Source: CAUZEO01 sp963578625 (lineage in GTDB: Bacteria > Verrucomicrobiota > Kiritimatiellia > SLOV01). Taken from it: 16,649 bases of DNA. This document shows positions 5,976-13,977 of this stretch, piece after piece. The position numbers and the translations under genes were made by a program. Position 1 is the first letter of the stretch; each line of letters begins with the position of its first letter. The notes beneath the pieces were generated by a model. That model did no database searches and was not told the DNA's origin. It worked only from the letters and a program-made list of their open reading frames with translations. The stretch lies in assembly GCA_963578625.1 (NCBI GenBank), contig CAUZEO010000076.1:1-16649 (forward strand). Reading direction: 5' to 3'.

Positions 5976-7873
5976 AGAAAGTTGCCACCAAGACCGGGAT
6001 CGCCGTTTTCGTCGCACTGGTTGTGGGTCTATTCGTCGGCCATCTCTTTGGCCGTGGAGGCGCCGGGGGACATACGGAAGCCAACGGGAGTGAATCGTCC
6101 GTCTGGAGCTGTTCCATGCATCCACAGATTCAACTGCCGGAACCGGGCCCATGCCCGCTCTGCGGGATGGATCTCATTCCGCTAACCGAAACGGACAGCG
6201 CCGGCCTCACCGACCGGCAGATCCGCCTTTCTCCGTACGCACAAAAACTGGCGGAGGTACAGGTTACACCCGTGGTTCGCCGGATCATGGCGCAGGAGGT
6301 CCGGATGGTCGGCAAGGTGGAATATGACGAGACCCGAGTGAAGACCATCACGGCTTGGGTTCCGGGGCGCTTAGACCGTCTTTATGTGGACTACACCGGC
6401 GTGTCTGTCACGGAGGGTGATCATCTTGTACATCTTTATAGTCCCGACTTGATCGCAGCCCAGGAGGAATTGATCCAGGTCGTGAAGACGTCAGCCCAGA
6501 TGGGGGAAGGGGGCGTGGAAATTGTGAGGGAAAGAACGCGGGCCCTGGTGGAAACTTCCCGGGAAAAGCTGCGCCTGCTTGGGGTGACCGACGACCAGAT
6601 CGAGGGAATCGAGGAGAAAGGCAAACCGGACACGCACCTGACCGTTTATTCGCCAATCAGCGGCATCGTGGTTCGGAAACAGGCGACGGAAGGCATGTAC
6701 GTGAAGACGGGAACACCCATCTATGAAATCGCGGACCTCTCTATCGTGTGGGTAAAGCTGGATGCCTATGAATCCGATCTGCGCTGGCTGCACTACGGGC
6801 AGGAAGTACGCTTTGAGACCGAAGCGTATAGCGGCGAACCGTTTGCCGGCCGCATCGCCTTCATCGACCCCATACTCGATCCGCAGACAAGAACGGTGAA
6901 AGTGCGCGTCAATGTTCCCAACGCGGCCGGTCGGCTCAAGCCCGGGATGTTTGTGCGAGCAGTGGTCGAAGCCGCCACGATTGACGACGGGCGCGTTTAT
7001 GCGCCCGAGCTGGCCGGCATGTATATCAGCCCCATGCATCCGGAGATTATAAAAAGCGGCCCGGGAACGTGTGATGTATGCGGAATGGATCTCGTCCCGA
7101 TCGAAGAATACGGGTTTGCCACTGCCGAGACAGGAAGAGAAGCTCCGCTCGTCATTCCCGCATCCGCCCCCCTTCTTACCGGGAAACGGGCCGTAGTTTA
7201 TTTGAAGGTAGACCACGAGGACGGCATCTATGAAGGGCGCGAAGTCATACTGGGTCCTCGCACAGGCGACCACTACATCGTGCTCGACGGGCTGAACGAA
7301 GGAGACCTCGTGGTCTACAACGGCGCATTCAAGATCGATAGCGCGATCCAGATCCTCGCCCGTCCCAGCATGATGAATCCGGTAGAGGAGAAAGTGGAGT
7401 CTCCGCCTCTTGTATCCCACGATTCACCCGATGCGTTTCGAACACAATTGACGGCGTTGTTCGCAGCCTATTTTGACCTCCAGGAAGCGCTTGCCCGCGA
7501 CCGGCTGCACCCGGCCCATGATGCAGCGGCCGTATTGAAGGATGCAGTAGATCAGACGACGCCGGAAATTGTGCATGAGACCTGGAAGGAAGTGCTGCCT
7601 GCACTACAGCAGAGCATCGAGGACATTCACTCCGCCGGCGATTTTGTCGGCGCTAGAAAGGCGTTTGAAGTCCTTTCCAACGCCATGATCGCCATCACCA
7701 AGGCGGGGGGCTCAGACGCCGGCGGACCGATCTACGAGGTCTACTGCCCGATGGCATTCGACGACCAGGGAGCGTCCTGGTTGCAGCGAATGCCGGAAGT
7801 GTTCAACCCCTTTTTCGGCGCGGAGATGCTCCGCTGCGGGAAAGTCACGGAGACATATGAATTCTCCAGATAA
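5972..7873 (+). CDS. cusB: RND periplasmic adaptor (CusB-like) with two heavy-metal-binding motifs and DUF3347-like tail
   Basis: The 633-residue membrane-fusion protein links pump and channel. The ATG at 5972 has GAGGAG eight bases upstream and overlaps the channel stop codon. An N-terminal membrane anchor spans about residues 9-27. A first heavy-metal-binding motif follows (C47, M49, H50, then C61, C64, M66). The adaptor core has the barrel-sandwich and hairpin region (WVPGRLDRLYVDYTG, LYSPDLIAAQEELI, YSPISGIVVRKQATEG) and the beta-barrel (DPQTRTVKVRV, RLKPGMFVRA). A second motif at about 350-378 (MHPEI, C367, C370, M372) sits inside the core, but its first cysteine is Ser353. Residues about 485-627 resemble DUF3347, with YCPMAF (C592) and EMLRCGKV (C622). 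Typical CusB is near 400 residues, so about 200 are added. The gene overlaps the pump start by 17 bases. The role is firm; the added parts probably hand metal to the pump. Confidence 0.92.
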   Translation: MKKVATKTGIAVFVALVVGLFVGHLFGRGGAGGHTEANGSESSVWSCSMHPQIQLPEPGPCPLCGMDLIPLTETDSAGLTDRQIRLSPYAQKLAEVQVTPVVRRIMAQEVRMVGKVEYDETRVKTITAWVPGRLDRLYVDYTGVSVTEGDHLVHLYSPDLIAAQEELIQVVKTSAQMGEGGVEIVRERTRALVETSREKLRLLGVTDDQIEGIEEKGKPDTHLTVYSPISGIVVRKQATEGMYVKTGTPIYEIADLSIVWVKLDAYESDLRWLHYGQEVRFETEAYSGEPFAGRIAFIDPILDPQTRTVKVRVNVPNAAGRLKPGMFVRAVVEAATIDDGRVYAPELAGMYISPMHPEIIKSGPGTCDVCGMDLVPIEEYGFATAETGREAPLVIPASAPLLTGKRAVVYLKVDHEDGIYEGREVILGPRTGDHYIVLDGLNEGDLVVYNGAFKIDSAIQILARPSMMNPVEEKVESPPLVSHDSPDAFRTQLTALFAAYFDLQEALARDRLHPAHDAAAVLKDAVDQTTPEIVHETWKEVLPALQQSIEDIHSAGDFVGARKAFEVLSNAMIAITKAGGSDAGGPIYEVYCPMAFDDQGASWLQRMPEVFNPFFGAEMLRCGKVTETYEFSR

Positions 7874-10800
7874 TCCCAATCCGCTTGACCGGAGCATACG
7901 GTTTTGCCTCGAAAACAAACTCATCGTTGTCCTGGTGATGGTGATGGTCACTGCTTGGGGCACCCTGGTTGCGCCCTTTGATTGGAAAATCGGGGGCCTG
8001 CCGCGCAACCCGGTGCCCGTGGACGCGATCCCGGACATTGGTGAGAACCAGCAGATTGTATTCACCAAGTGGATGGGCCGTTCCCCCCAGGACGTGGAAG
8101 ACCAGATCGGATATCCGCTCACTGTTTCGCTGCTGGGTATCCCCAGCGTCAAAACCATCCGGAGTTACTCTATGTTCGGGTTCTCCACCATCTACGTCAT
8201 TTTCAAAGACGACGTGGATTTCTACTGGTCGCGATCCCGTGTTCTGGAGAAACTCAATAGCTTGCCGGCAGGGACCCTGCCCGACGGGGTCGCGCCCGCA
8301 CTGGGTCCCGATGCCACGGCCCTCGGGCAGATCTTCTGGTACACCCTGGAAGGACACGATGAGCAGGGTCAACCCACGGGCGGTTGGGATCTCCATGAAT
8401 TGCGGAGCATCCAGGATTGGTACGTTCGCTATGCCTTGCAGGCCGCGGAAGGCGTGTCCGAGGTAGCCTCCGTGGGCGGTTTCGTTCGGGAGTACCAGGT
8501 CGACGTCGACCCCGATGCCATGCGGGCTCACGGCGTTTCCCTGGAGAACGTCTTCACCTCGGTCAAAATGTCCAATATTGACGTTGGAGCACGCAGCGTC
8601 GAGATCAACAGGGTGGAGTACTTCATCCGCGGCCTCGGTTTTATCAAGTCCGTCACAGACATCGAAAACAGCGTGGTGAAAGTCAACGACAACGTCCCCA
8701 TCTATGTGAAGGACGTGGCCAAGGTCGTTCTGGGCCCCGCCTTGAGACGGGGGGCGCTCGACAAGCAGGGGGCCGAAGCGGTCGGCGGCGTTGTCGTGGT
8801 CCGATACGGAGAGAATCCCCTGGCCACGATTAAAAGTGTGAAACGAAAAATTGAGGAGATTCAGGGCGGCTTGCCGGAACGGGCCGTAATCGATTGGTCA
8901 TTGGTTACCCGTGAGGAGGTGGCGGAGTTTGCGGCCGAGCAGGGTATTGATGCGTTCACCGGGATATCACTCAACCAGGAAGCATGGCTGAAATGGGTAA
9001 AGCAGACTCCTGGCACAGAACGCCCCGCCTGGGCACAGTACAGCAAGGTCACCGTCGTTCCATTCTACGACCGCACCGACCTGATCTACGAGACCTTGGG
9101 AACCCTCAACACCGCCATTTACCAGGAAATCCTGATTACGATCATCGTGGTCCTGGTCATGGTCCGCCATTTTTCCAGTTCGGTGCTGATCTCCGGGCTG
9201 CTGCCGCTGGCCGTACTCATGACTTTCATTGCCATGAGGCAATTCGGCGTAGACGCCAATATTGTCGCGCTGTCGGGCATCGCTATCGCCATCGGCACCA
9301 TGGTGGACATGGCCGTGGTCGTCTGTGAAAACATCCTGCGAAGGCTTGAGGAGGCAGCAGGGAAGGGGGAGACATCTCTGGAAACGATCTACCGGGCCAC
9401 GACGGAAGTGGGTGGAGCGGTTCTTACCGCGGTGGCTACGACCGTAGTCGGGTTTCTGCCGGTGTTCGCCATGGAGGCTGCCGAGGGCAAGCTCTTTAAA
9501 CCACTGGCGTACACCAAAACCTTCGCTCTTCTTTCGTCGATCATCATCGCTCTCGCCGTGATTCCCGCGTTTGCCCATATCCTCTTCGACAGGAAATCCC
9601 GCGCCGGTCTTCTGCAAAAGATGATTTATGTCTGCGTGTTGGCTGCCGGCCTGTGGCTGTTGGGTCAAGCGCCATGGTTCGTGGGCACTATCGTCACTGC
9701 TGCTGGAGCCTGGAAGCTGCTGACTCCCCTGGTGCCGGCCAAAATCAATGATGTGTTGCAACAGGCAAGCCTGTGGATCGTGGTGGTGGCGGTTGCCTGC
9801 CTTCTCGCCGGGGATTGGTTACCGCTTGGACCAGAGAAGGGCCTGGCCCTGAACGCCGTTTTCATCGGGTGTATTCTGGGCGGGCTTTTGTTCGGCATCC
9901 ACCTGTTTCAACGGGTCTACGTGCCGATCCTTCGCTGGGCTCTTGCTCACAAGGCGCTGTTCCTCTGCATTCCCGCGTCGTTGATCGTTTTCGGAGTCCT
10001 TGCCTGGCGGGGGTTCGGCAAGGAGTTCATGCCGCCGTTGGACGAGGGATCCTATCTTTTTATGCCCACCACGATGCCTCATGCATCCATCGGCGAGGCT
10101 CTGGACGTTCTGCAAAAGCAGGACATGGCTATTCAGACCGTCCCGGAGGTGGATTCAGTCGTGGGTAAATTGGGCCGTGCCGACAGCCCGCTCGACCCCG
10201 CGCCTATCTCGATGTTCGAGACGGTGATCAACTACAAACCGGAGTTTGACGTCGATAGAAACGGAAAACGGCTTCGATACAAGTTCAACCCTTCGCAAAA
10301 CGACCAATTTCGGGACGAGGCCGGCACGCCCTTGCCTGCGCCGGACGGCAGACCGTACACGGTGCGCGGACGCTTCGAGCGGGACGATAACGGTGCGTTA
10401 CTGCCGGACCCGCGTGGCGCACCCTTCCGCCTCTGGCGCCCCGAACTGGATCCCGCCCTCAACGAAGGGCGCGAACCCTGGATGGGGATTACCAGGCCCG
10501 ACGACATTTGGAAGGAGATTCTGGAGGTCACGGTGATTCCCGGTACCACGTCGGCCCCGCGTCTCCAGCCGATTGCCGCTCGCATCGTCATGTTGCAGAG
10601 CGGGATGCGTGCCCCGATGGGCATCAAAATAAAGGGGCCGGACCTGGAGACCATCGAACGGGTCGGACTCGATCTCGAACGCTTGATCAAGCAAGTTCCT
10701 TCGGTCAATCCGCGGACGGTGGTGGCCGACCGCATCGTGGGCAAGCCCTACCTGGAGATCGACATCGATCGAAAGGCCATCGCACGGTACGGCATTCATA

Positions 10801-11852
10801 TTCAGACGGTGCAGCAAGTCATCGAGGTGGCCATCGGCGGGATGACGTTGACCTCTACCGTAGAAGGTCGCGAACGGTTTCCGGTACGGGTTCGCTACCC
10901 GCGTGAATTACGCGACAGCATCGAAGCCATGGAGAAAATTTTCATTCCCACGCCGGCCGGCGCCCAGATCCCGTTAACCCAACTTGCGAAAATCAAGTAC
11001 GTCCGCGGCCCCCAAGTCATCAAGAGCGAAGATACTTTTCTCGTGGGATTCGTTATTTTCGACAAGCAGCTGAGTGTGGCCGAAGTTGACGCGGTGGAAG
11101 ATTGCCAGCGGTTTCTCAAGGAAAAGATATCGGCCGGCGAGTTCATCGTGCCCGACGGGGTGAGCTACACCTTTGCCGGAAGCTACGAAAATCAAATCCG
11201 GGCAGCCAAAAAGCTCGCCGTCGTGTTGCCCCTTGCGCTCTTTCTCATTTTTATCATCCTGTATTTGCAGTTTCGTTCCACACTCACCGCTCTCATGGTG
11301 TTCAGCGGGATCGTGGTGGCGTGGATGGGCGGGTTCCTGATGCTCTGGTGTTATGCCCAGCCCTGGTTTCTCGATGTCTCCATTCTCGGTACCAATATGC
11401 GGGACCTGTTCCAGATTCACCCCGTGAATCTGAGCGTGGCGGTCTGGGTAGGATTCCTGGCGCTATTCGGCATTGCCTCGGATAACGGAGTTATCGTCGC
11501 CACGCTTCTTAACCAGTTATTCGGAGAGCGGGAAGTGAACTCGATCGAAGAGGTAAGGGATCTGGTCGTAGAGGGGGCTCAGCGCCGGATCCGGCCTGCC
11601 CTGATGACCTCGGCGACCACGATCCTCGCCCTCCTGCCGGTTCTCAGCTCATCCGGCCGTGGCGCGGACATCATGATTCCCATGGCCATCCCCTCCTTCG
11701 GCGGCATGGCCGTGGCCTTGATCACGGTCTTCATCGTCCCCCTGTTGTACGGGGCGCACAGGGAGCGGCAATTCAAGTGCGCGATCGGCCGAGATGTAGC
11801 GGAAATCGCCAAGACTTCCGATCGGCGACGCACAAGCTCGACAGAGCCATAA
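7857..11852 (+). CDS. cusA: HME-RND efflux pump, Cu(I)/Ag(I) type, unusually long (CusA-like)
   Basis: This inner-membrane proton/metal antiporter drives export through CusB and CusC. Family hallmarks are the N-terminal VPVDAIPDIGENQQIVFTKW, the fourth-helix motif AIAIGTMVDMAVVVCEN (about 476-492) with CusA-like spacing, EFMPPLDEGSYLFMPTTMP (723-741) and FGIASDNGVIVATLL (1204-1218). M786, M912 and M996 align, from memory, with M573, M623 and M672 that bind Cu/Ag in E. coli CusA. The protein has 1331 residues against about 1050 normally. The extra length lies in three places: about 345-392 in the periplasmic porter domain, about 583-690 (four added hydrophobic helices, giving about 16 in all) and about 797-868 in the second periplasmic domain. 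The frame is intact throughout. Its ATG overlaps the adaptor gene, and CGGAG lies just upstream. Confidence 0.95.
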   Translation: MNSPDNPNPLDRSIRFCLENKLIVVLVMVMVTAWGTLVAPFDWKIGGLPRNPVPVDAIPDIGENQQIVFTKWMGRSPQDVEDQIGYPLTVSLLGIPSVKTIRSYSMFGFSTIYVIFKDDVDFYWSRSRVLEKLNSLPAGTLPDGVAPALGPDATALGQIFWYTLEGHDEQGQPTGGWDLHELRSIQDWYVRYALQAAEGVSEVASVGGFVREYQVDVDPDAMRAHGVSLENVFTSVKMSNIDVGARSVEINRVEYFIRGLGFIKSVTDIENSVVKVNDNVPIYVKDVAKVVLGPALRRGALDKQGAEAVGGVVVVRYGENPLATIKSVKRKIEEIQGGLPERAVIDWSLVTREEVAEFAAEQGIDAFTGISLNQEAWLKWVKQTPGTERPAWAQYSKVTVVPFYDRTDLIYETLGTLNTAIYQEILITIIVVLVMVRHFSSSVLISGLLPLAVLMTFIAMRQFGVDANIVALSGIAIAIGTMVDMAVVVCENILRRLEEAAGKGETSLETIYRATTEVGGAVLTAVATTVVGFLPVFAMEAAEGKLFKPLAYTKTFALLSSIIIALAVIPAFAHILFDRKSRAGLLQKMIYVCVLAAGLWLLGQAPWFVGTIVTAAGAWKLLTPLVPAKINDVLQQASLWIVVVAVACLLAGDWLPLGPEKGLALNAVFIGCILGGLLFGIHLFQRVYVPILRWALAHKALFLCIPASLIVFGVLAWRGFGKEFMPPLDEGSYLFMPTTMPHASIGEALDVLQKQDMAIQTVPEVDSVVGKLGRADSPLDPAPISMFETVINYKPEFDVDRNGKRLRYKFNPSQNDQFRDEAGTPLPAPDGRPYTVRGRFERDDNGALLPDPRGAPFRLWRPELDPALNEGREPWMGITRPDDIWKEILEVTVIPGTTSAPRLQPIAARIVMLQSGMRAPMGIKIKGPDLETIERVGLDLERLIKQVPSVNPRTVVADRIVGKPYLEIDIDRKAIARYGIHIQTVQQVIEVAIGGMTLTSTVEGRERFPVRVRYPRELRDSIEAMEKIFIPTPAGAQIPLTQLAKIKYVRGPQVIKSEDTFLVGFVIFDKQLSVAEVDAVEDCQRFLKEKISAGEFIVPDGVSYTFAGSYENQIRAAKKLAVVLPLALFLIFIILYLQFRSTLTALMVFSGIVVAWMGGFLMLWCYAQPWFLDVSILGTNMRDLFQIHPVNLSVAVWVGFLALFGIASDNGVIVATLLNQLFGEREVNSIEEVRDLVVEGAQRRIRPALMTSATTILALLPVLSSSGRGADIMIPMAIPSFGGMAVALITVFIVPLLYGAHRERQFKCAIGRDVAEIAKTSDRRRTSSTEP

Positions 11853-11952
11853 AACAGCCCTGAGCAGCAGGCCTCCAACCATGAATCTGAACTACGAAAC
11901 ACACCAAACAGCGGAATGAAAATATCGGCCTGGCGGTTGCGCTCGCCATGTC

Positions 11953-12468
11953 ATGAACTGCCCCATATGTAAAACCAGTCCGTTGACAGCGGTTGAACCG
12001 GAGCCGAAACTGCGAACGCTGCAGTGCTCGGGCTGCGGGGGCCACTGGCTGCAATCGGATCACTATTGGAGCTGGAAAAATTCGCGAGCGGCGGAAGAGA
12101 TCACGGACGCGGATTCAGAGCAGGAGGAACTTCAACCTCAAGATACCGCGGAAGCCAAGGTCTGTATCGAATGCGCCAAGCTCATGTCGCGCTTCCGGGT
12201 CGGCAAGGGCATGGACTTCTACCTGGACCGGTGTGGAACATGCGGAGGGATTTGGTTCGATCGGAACGAGTGGAAGATTTTTAAAGGCCGAAACATTCAC
12301 GACGAAATCCACAGAATTTTTGCCAGACCCTGGCAACGGGAAATTGTCCGGATCGACTATGAAAATCGCCTCAAGGAAACGATTGGCCCGGGAAATTTCG
12401 GGATTTGGCTTCGCTCAAGTTATGACTTGATCATGACCCGAATCGTGCCCTTATCCTGGTGTATCTAG
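11953..12468 (+). CDS. Double zinc-ribbon (zf-TFIIB type) protein with disturbed C-terminus
   Basis: The 171-residue product has two four-cysteine ribbons: C3/C6 with C25/C28 (MNCPICKTSP, LQCSGCGGHWL) and C71/C74 with C94/C97 (CIECAKLM, DRCGTCGGIWFDRNEW). This is the pattern of zf-TFIIB domain proteins, small soluble zinc or rubredoxin-like proteins of unknown function. After about residue 147 the family resemblance stops. The next frame carries a fitting tail: KFRDLASLKL, an in-frame TGA at 12423, then LDHDPNRALILVYL, ending at TAA 12491. This suggests one lost base near 12385-12395 and a Trp-to-stop change in the original gene. The shortened product would keep both metal sites. It starts 100 bases after the pump gene with only a weak ribosome-binding site, so co-transcription is possible but not shown. 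A link to metal export is positional only. Confidence 0.75.
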   Translation: MNCPICKTSPLTAVEPEPKLRTLQCSGCGGHWLQSDHYWSWKNSRAAEEITDADSEQEELQPQDTAEAKVCIECAKLMSRFRVGKGMDFYLDRCGTCGGIWFDRNEWKIFKGRNIHDEIHRIFARPWQREIVRIDYENRLKETIGPGNFGIWLRSSYDLIMTRIVPLSWCI

Positions 12469-12491
12469 AGAAAAAGAACGCGCAGCCATAA
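12423..12491 (+). other. Displaced 3' tail of the zinc-ribbon gene in another frame
   Basis: In the frame one base off from the upstream gene, codons after the TGA at 12423 read LDHDPNRALILVYLEKKNAQP and then TAA. A WL-D-P-R-LL-YL ending is what I recall of this protein family, so the stretch looks like former coding sequence left behind by a frameshift plus a nonsense change. Confidence 0.45.
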
Positions 12492-12551
12492 ACGGGGATT
12501 CCGACCTGTAGGTTTGTAAGCGGACATTCGAGGGCGACTGATTTTCGGAAT

Positions 12552-13973
12552 CTATCTCTTCGCAACGAAGTGTGCGCTGTGTCCGTGGTAGACATCGGCG
12601 GCCTCCATGAGCGTTTCGGAGAGGGTGGGGTGGGGATGCACTGTGAGCATCAGATCGGATACCGTCGCGCCCATTTCGATAGCCAGCGTCGCTTCGGCGA
12701 TGAGGTCGCCTGCATTGACTCCGGTTACACCTACGCCAAGAATTCGCTCGGTATCTTTGTCCGCAATGATTTTCGTCACGCCGTCATTCCGCTCCAGGGT
12801 GGTCGCTCTCCCAGACGCGCCCCAGGGGAATTTTGAGACCTTGATGTTGAGCTTCTGTTCTTTCGCTTCCGTTTCGGTGATCCCGGTCCAGGCGATTTCG
12901 GGGTCCGTGAATACCACGGCGGGAATGGCCCTCTTGTCGAAGATCGTTTTCTTGCCCGCGATCGCCTCGACCGCCGCGATTCCTTCGTGGGTGGCCTTGT
13001 GAGCCAGCATGGGGTCTCCGGCGACGTCGCCGATAGCGAAGATCGTCGGTTCCGCGGTCCGGCGCTGGGGGTCGATCTCCACGAAACCGCGCTTGTTCAC
13101 GACGACTTTCGTATTTTCAAGTCCCAGGTCTTCGGAATTGGGCCGGCGACCGACGGACACCAGCAAGCTGTCAAACACGTCGGAGGACTGCTCGCCGTTC
13201 TTGTCTTCAAAGGTGACCTTGATTCCCGATTTCTGCTCCTTGACCTCCACAACCTTGGTGTTCAGCAATATCTTTTCCGTGTCGTTGGCGATGCTTTTCG
13301 CCAGGTGGGTGACCAGGTCTCTGTCTGCGCCGGGAAGAAGCTGGGGCATCATCTCTACAACGGTGACCTTGGAACCGATGGCCGCGTACACCGAGGTCAT
13401 TTCCAGGCCGATGTAACCGCCCCCAACCACCAGAAGACGTTTCGGAATCTCCCGCAACTCCAGCGCTCCGGTCGAATCCATAATCTTCTCGGACCCGATA
13501 TCAAACAGGGGAATTGCCATGGGGCGGGATCCGCTGGCGAGGATTGCGAAGTCGAAATCGATTGTTTCGGTTGCACCATCCGTTTTCTCAACCGAGACCT
13601 GGTTTGCGCTGAGGAACCGTGCGCGACCCTGCACGCCCTTTACTTTTCGCAGGGACCGCATCTGCCCCAAACCACCTGTCAGCCGCGACACCACGCTCTC
13701 TTTCCATGCGCGGAGCTTTTCGAGATCGATCTGGGGTTTGGAGAACGTGACGCCGAAATGCTCCGCCTCCTTGGCCTCGTGCAGCACCTTGGCCGCGTGC
13801 AGGAGCGCTTTCGACGGGATGCATCCGCGATAGAGGCAGACGCCGCCGGGGTTCTCGTCGAGGTCGATGAGGGTCACCTCCATCCCGAGATCCGCGGCGT
13901 AGAATGCGGCCGGATATCCTCCGGGGCCGCCGCCGATGACTACAATTCGAGTTCTGTTCTGATTCGGACTCAC
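12552..13973 (-). CDS. lpdA: Dihydrolipoamide dehydrogenase (E3)
   Basis: This FAD enzyme reoxidises dihydrolipoamide on E2 and passes electrons to NAD+. From the GTG start the protein has 473 residues. It shows the FAD loop VIGGGPGGY (12-20), the redox disulfide in GGVCLYRGCIPSKALLH (C46, C51), the NAD-binding loop VVGGGYIGLEM, the second FAD contact AIGDVAGDPMLAHKA, and the C-terminal catalytic pair in HPHPTLSE (H448, E453). A longer frame from TTG 13994 exists, but GTG 13973 has GGAAGGA seven bases upstream and starts four bases after the E2 stop codon, so it is preferred. It is the last gene of the E1-E2-E3 operon and may also serve other 2-oxoacid dehydrogenases or the glycine-cleavage system. 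The end is convergent with the zinc-ribbon gene; no convincing terminator was seen. Confidence 0.96.
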   Translation of the reverse strand: MSPNQNRTRIVVIGGGPGGYPAAFYAADLGMEVTLIDLDENPGGVCLYRGCIPSKALLHAAKVLHEAKEAEHFGVTFSKPQIDLEKLRAWKESVVSRLTGGLGQMRSLRKVKGVQGRARFLSANQVSVEKTDGATETIDFDFAILASGSRPMAIPLFDIGSEKIMDSTGALELREIPKRLLVVGGGYIGLEMTSVYAAIGSKVTVVEMMPQLLPGADRDLVTHLAKSIANDTEKILLNTKVVEVKEQKSGIKVTFEDKNGEQSSDVFDSLLVSVGRRPNSEDLGLENTKVVVNKRGFVEIDPQRRTAEPTIFAIGDVAGDPMLAHKATHEGIAAVEAIAGKKTIFDKRAIPAVVFTDPEIAWTGITETEAKEQKLNIKVSKFPWGASGRATTLERNDGVTKIIADKDTERILGVGVTGVNAGDLIAEATLAIEMGATVSDLMLTVHPHPTLSETLMEAADVYHGHSAHFVAKR

Positions 13974-13977
13974 ACGT

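Noticed and set aside
6491..7420. Minus-strand open frame of 309 codons opposite the adaptor gene
   Set aside because: It is fully antisense to the adaptor, with a His/Gly/Arg-rich composition typical of shadow frames and no family motif.
5951..7873. Adaptor start seven codons upstream of ATG 5972
   Set aside because: ATG 5972 has GAGGAG at eight bases and begins directly with a Lys-rich end and membrane anchor, so it is the better start.
12497..12552. Inverted repeat GATTCCGA / TCGGAATC between the zinc-ribbon and E3 genes
   Set aside because: It is a perfect 8 bp but has a 40-base loop and no T-run, so a terminator call is not justified.
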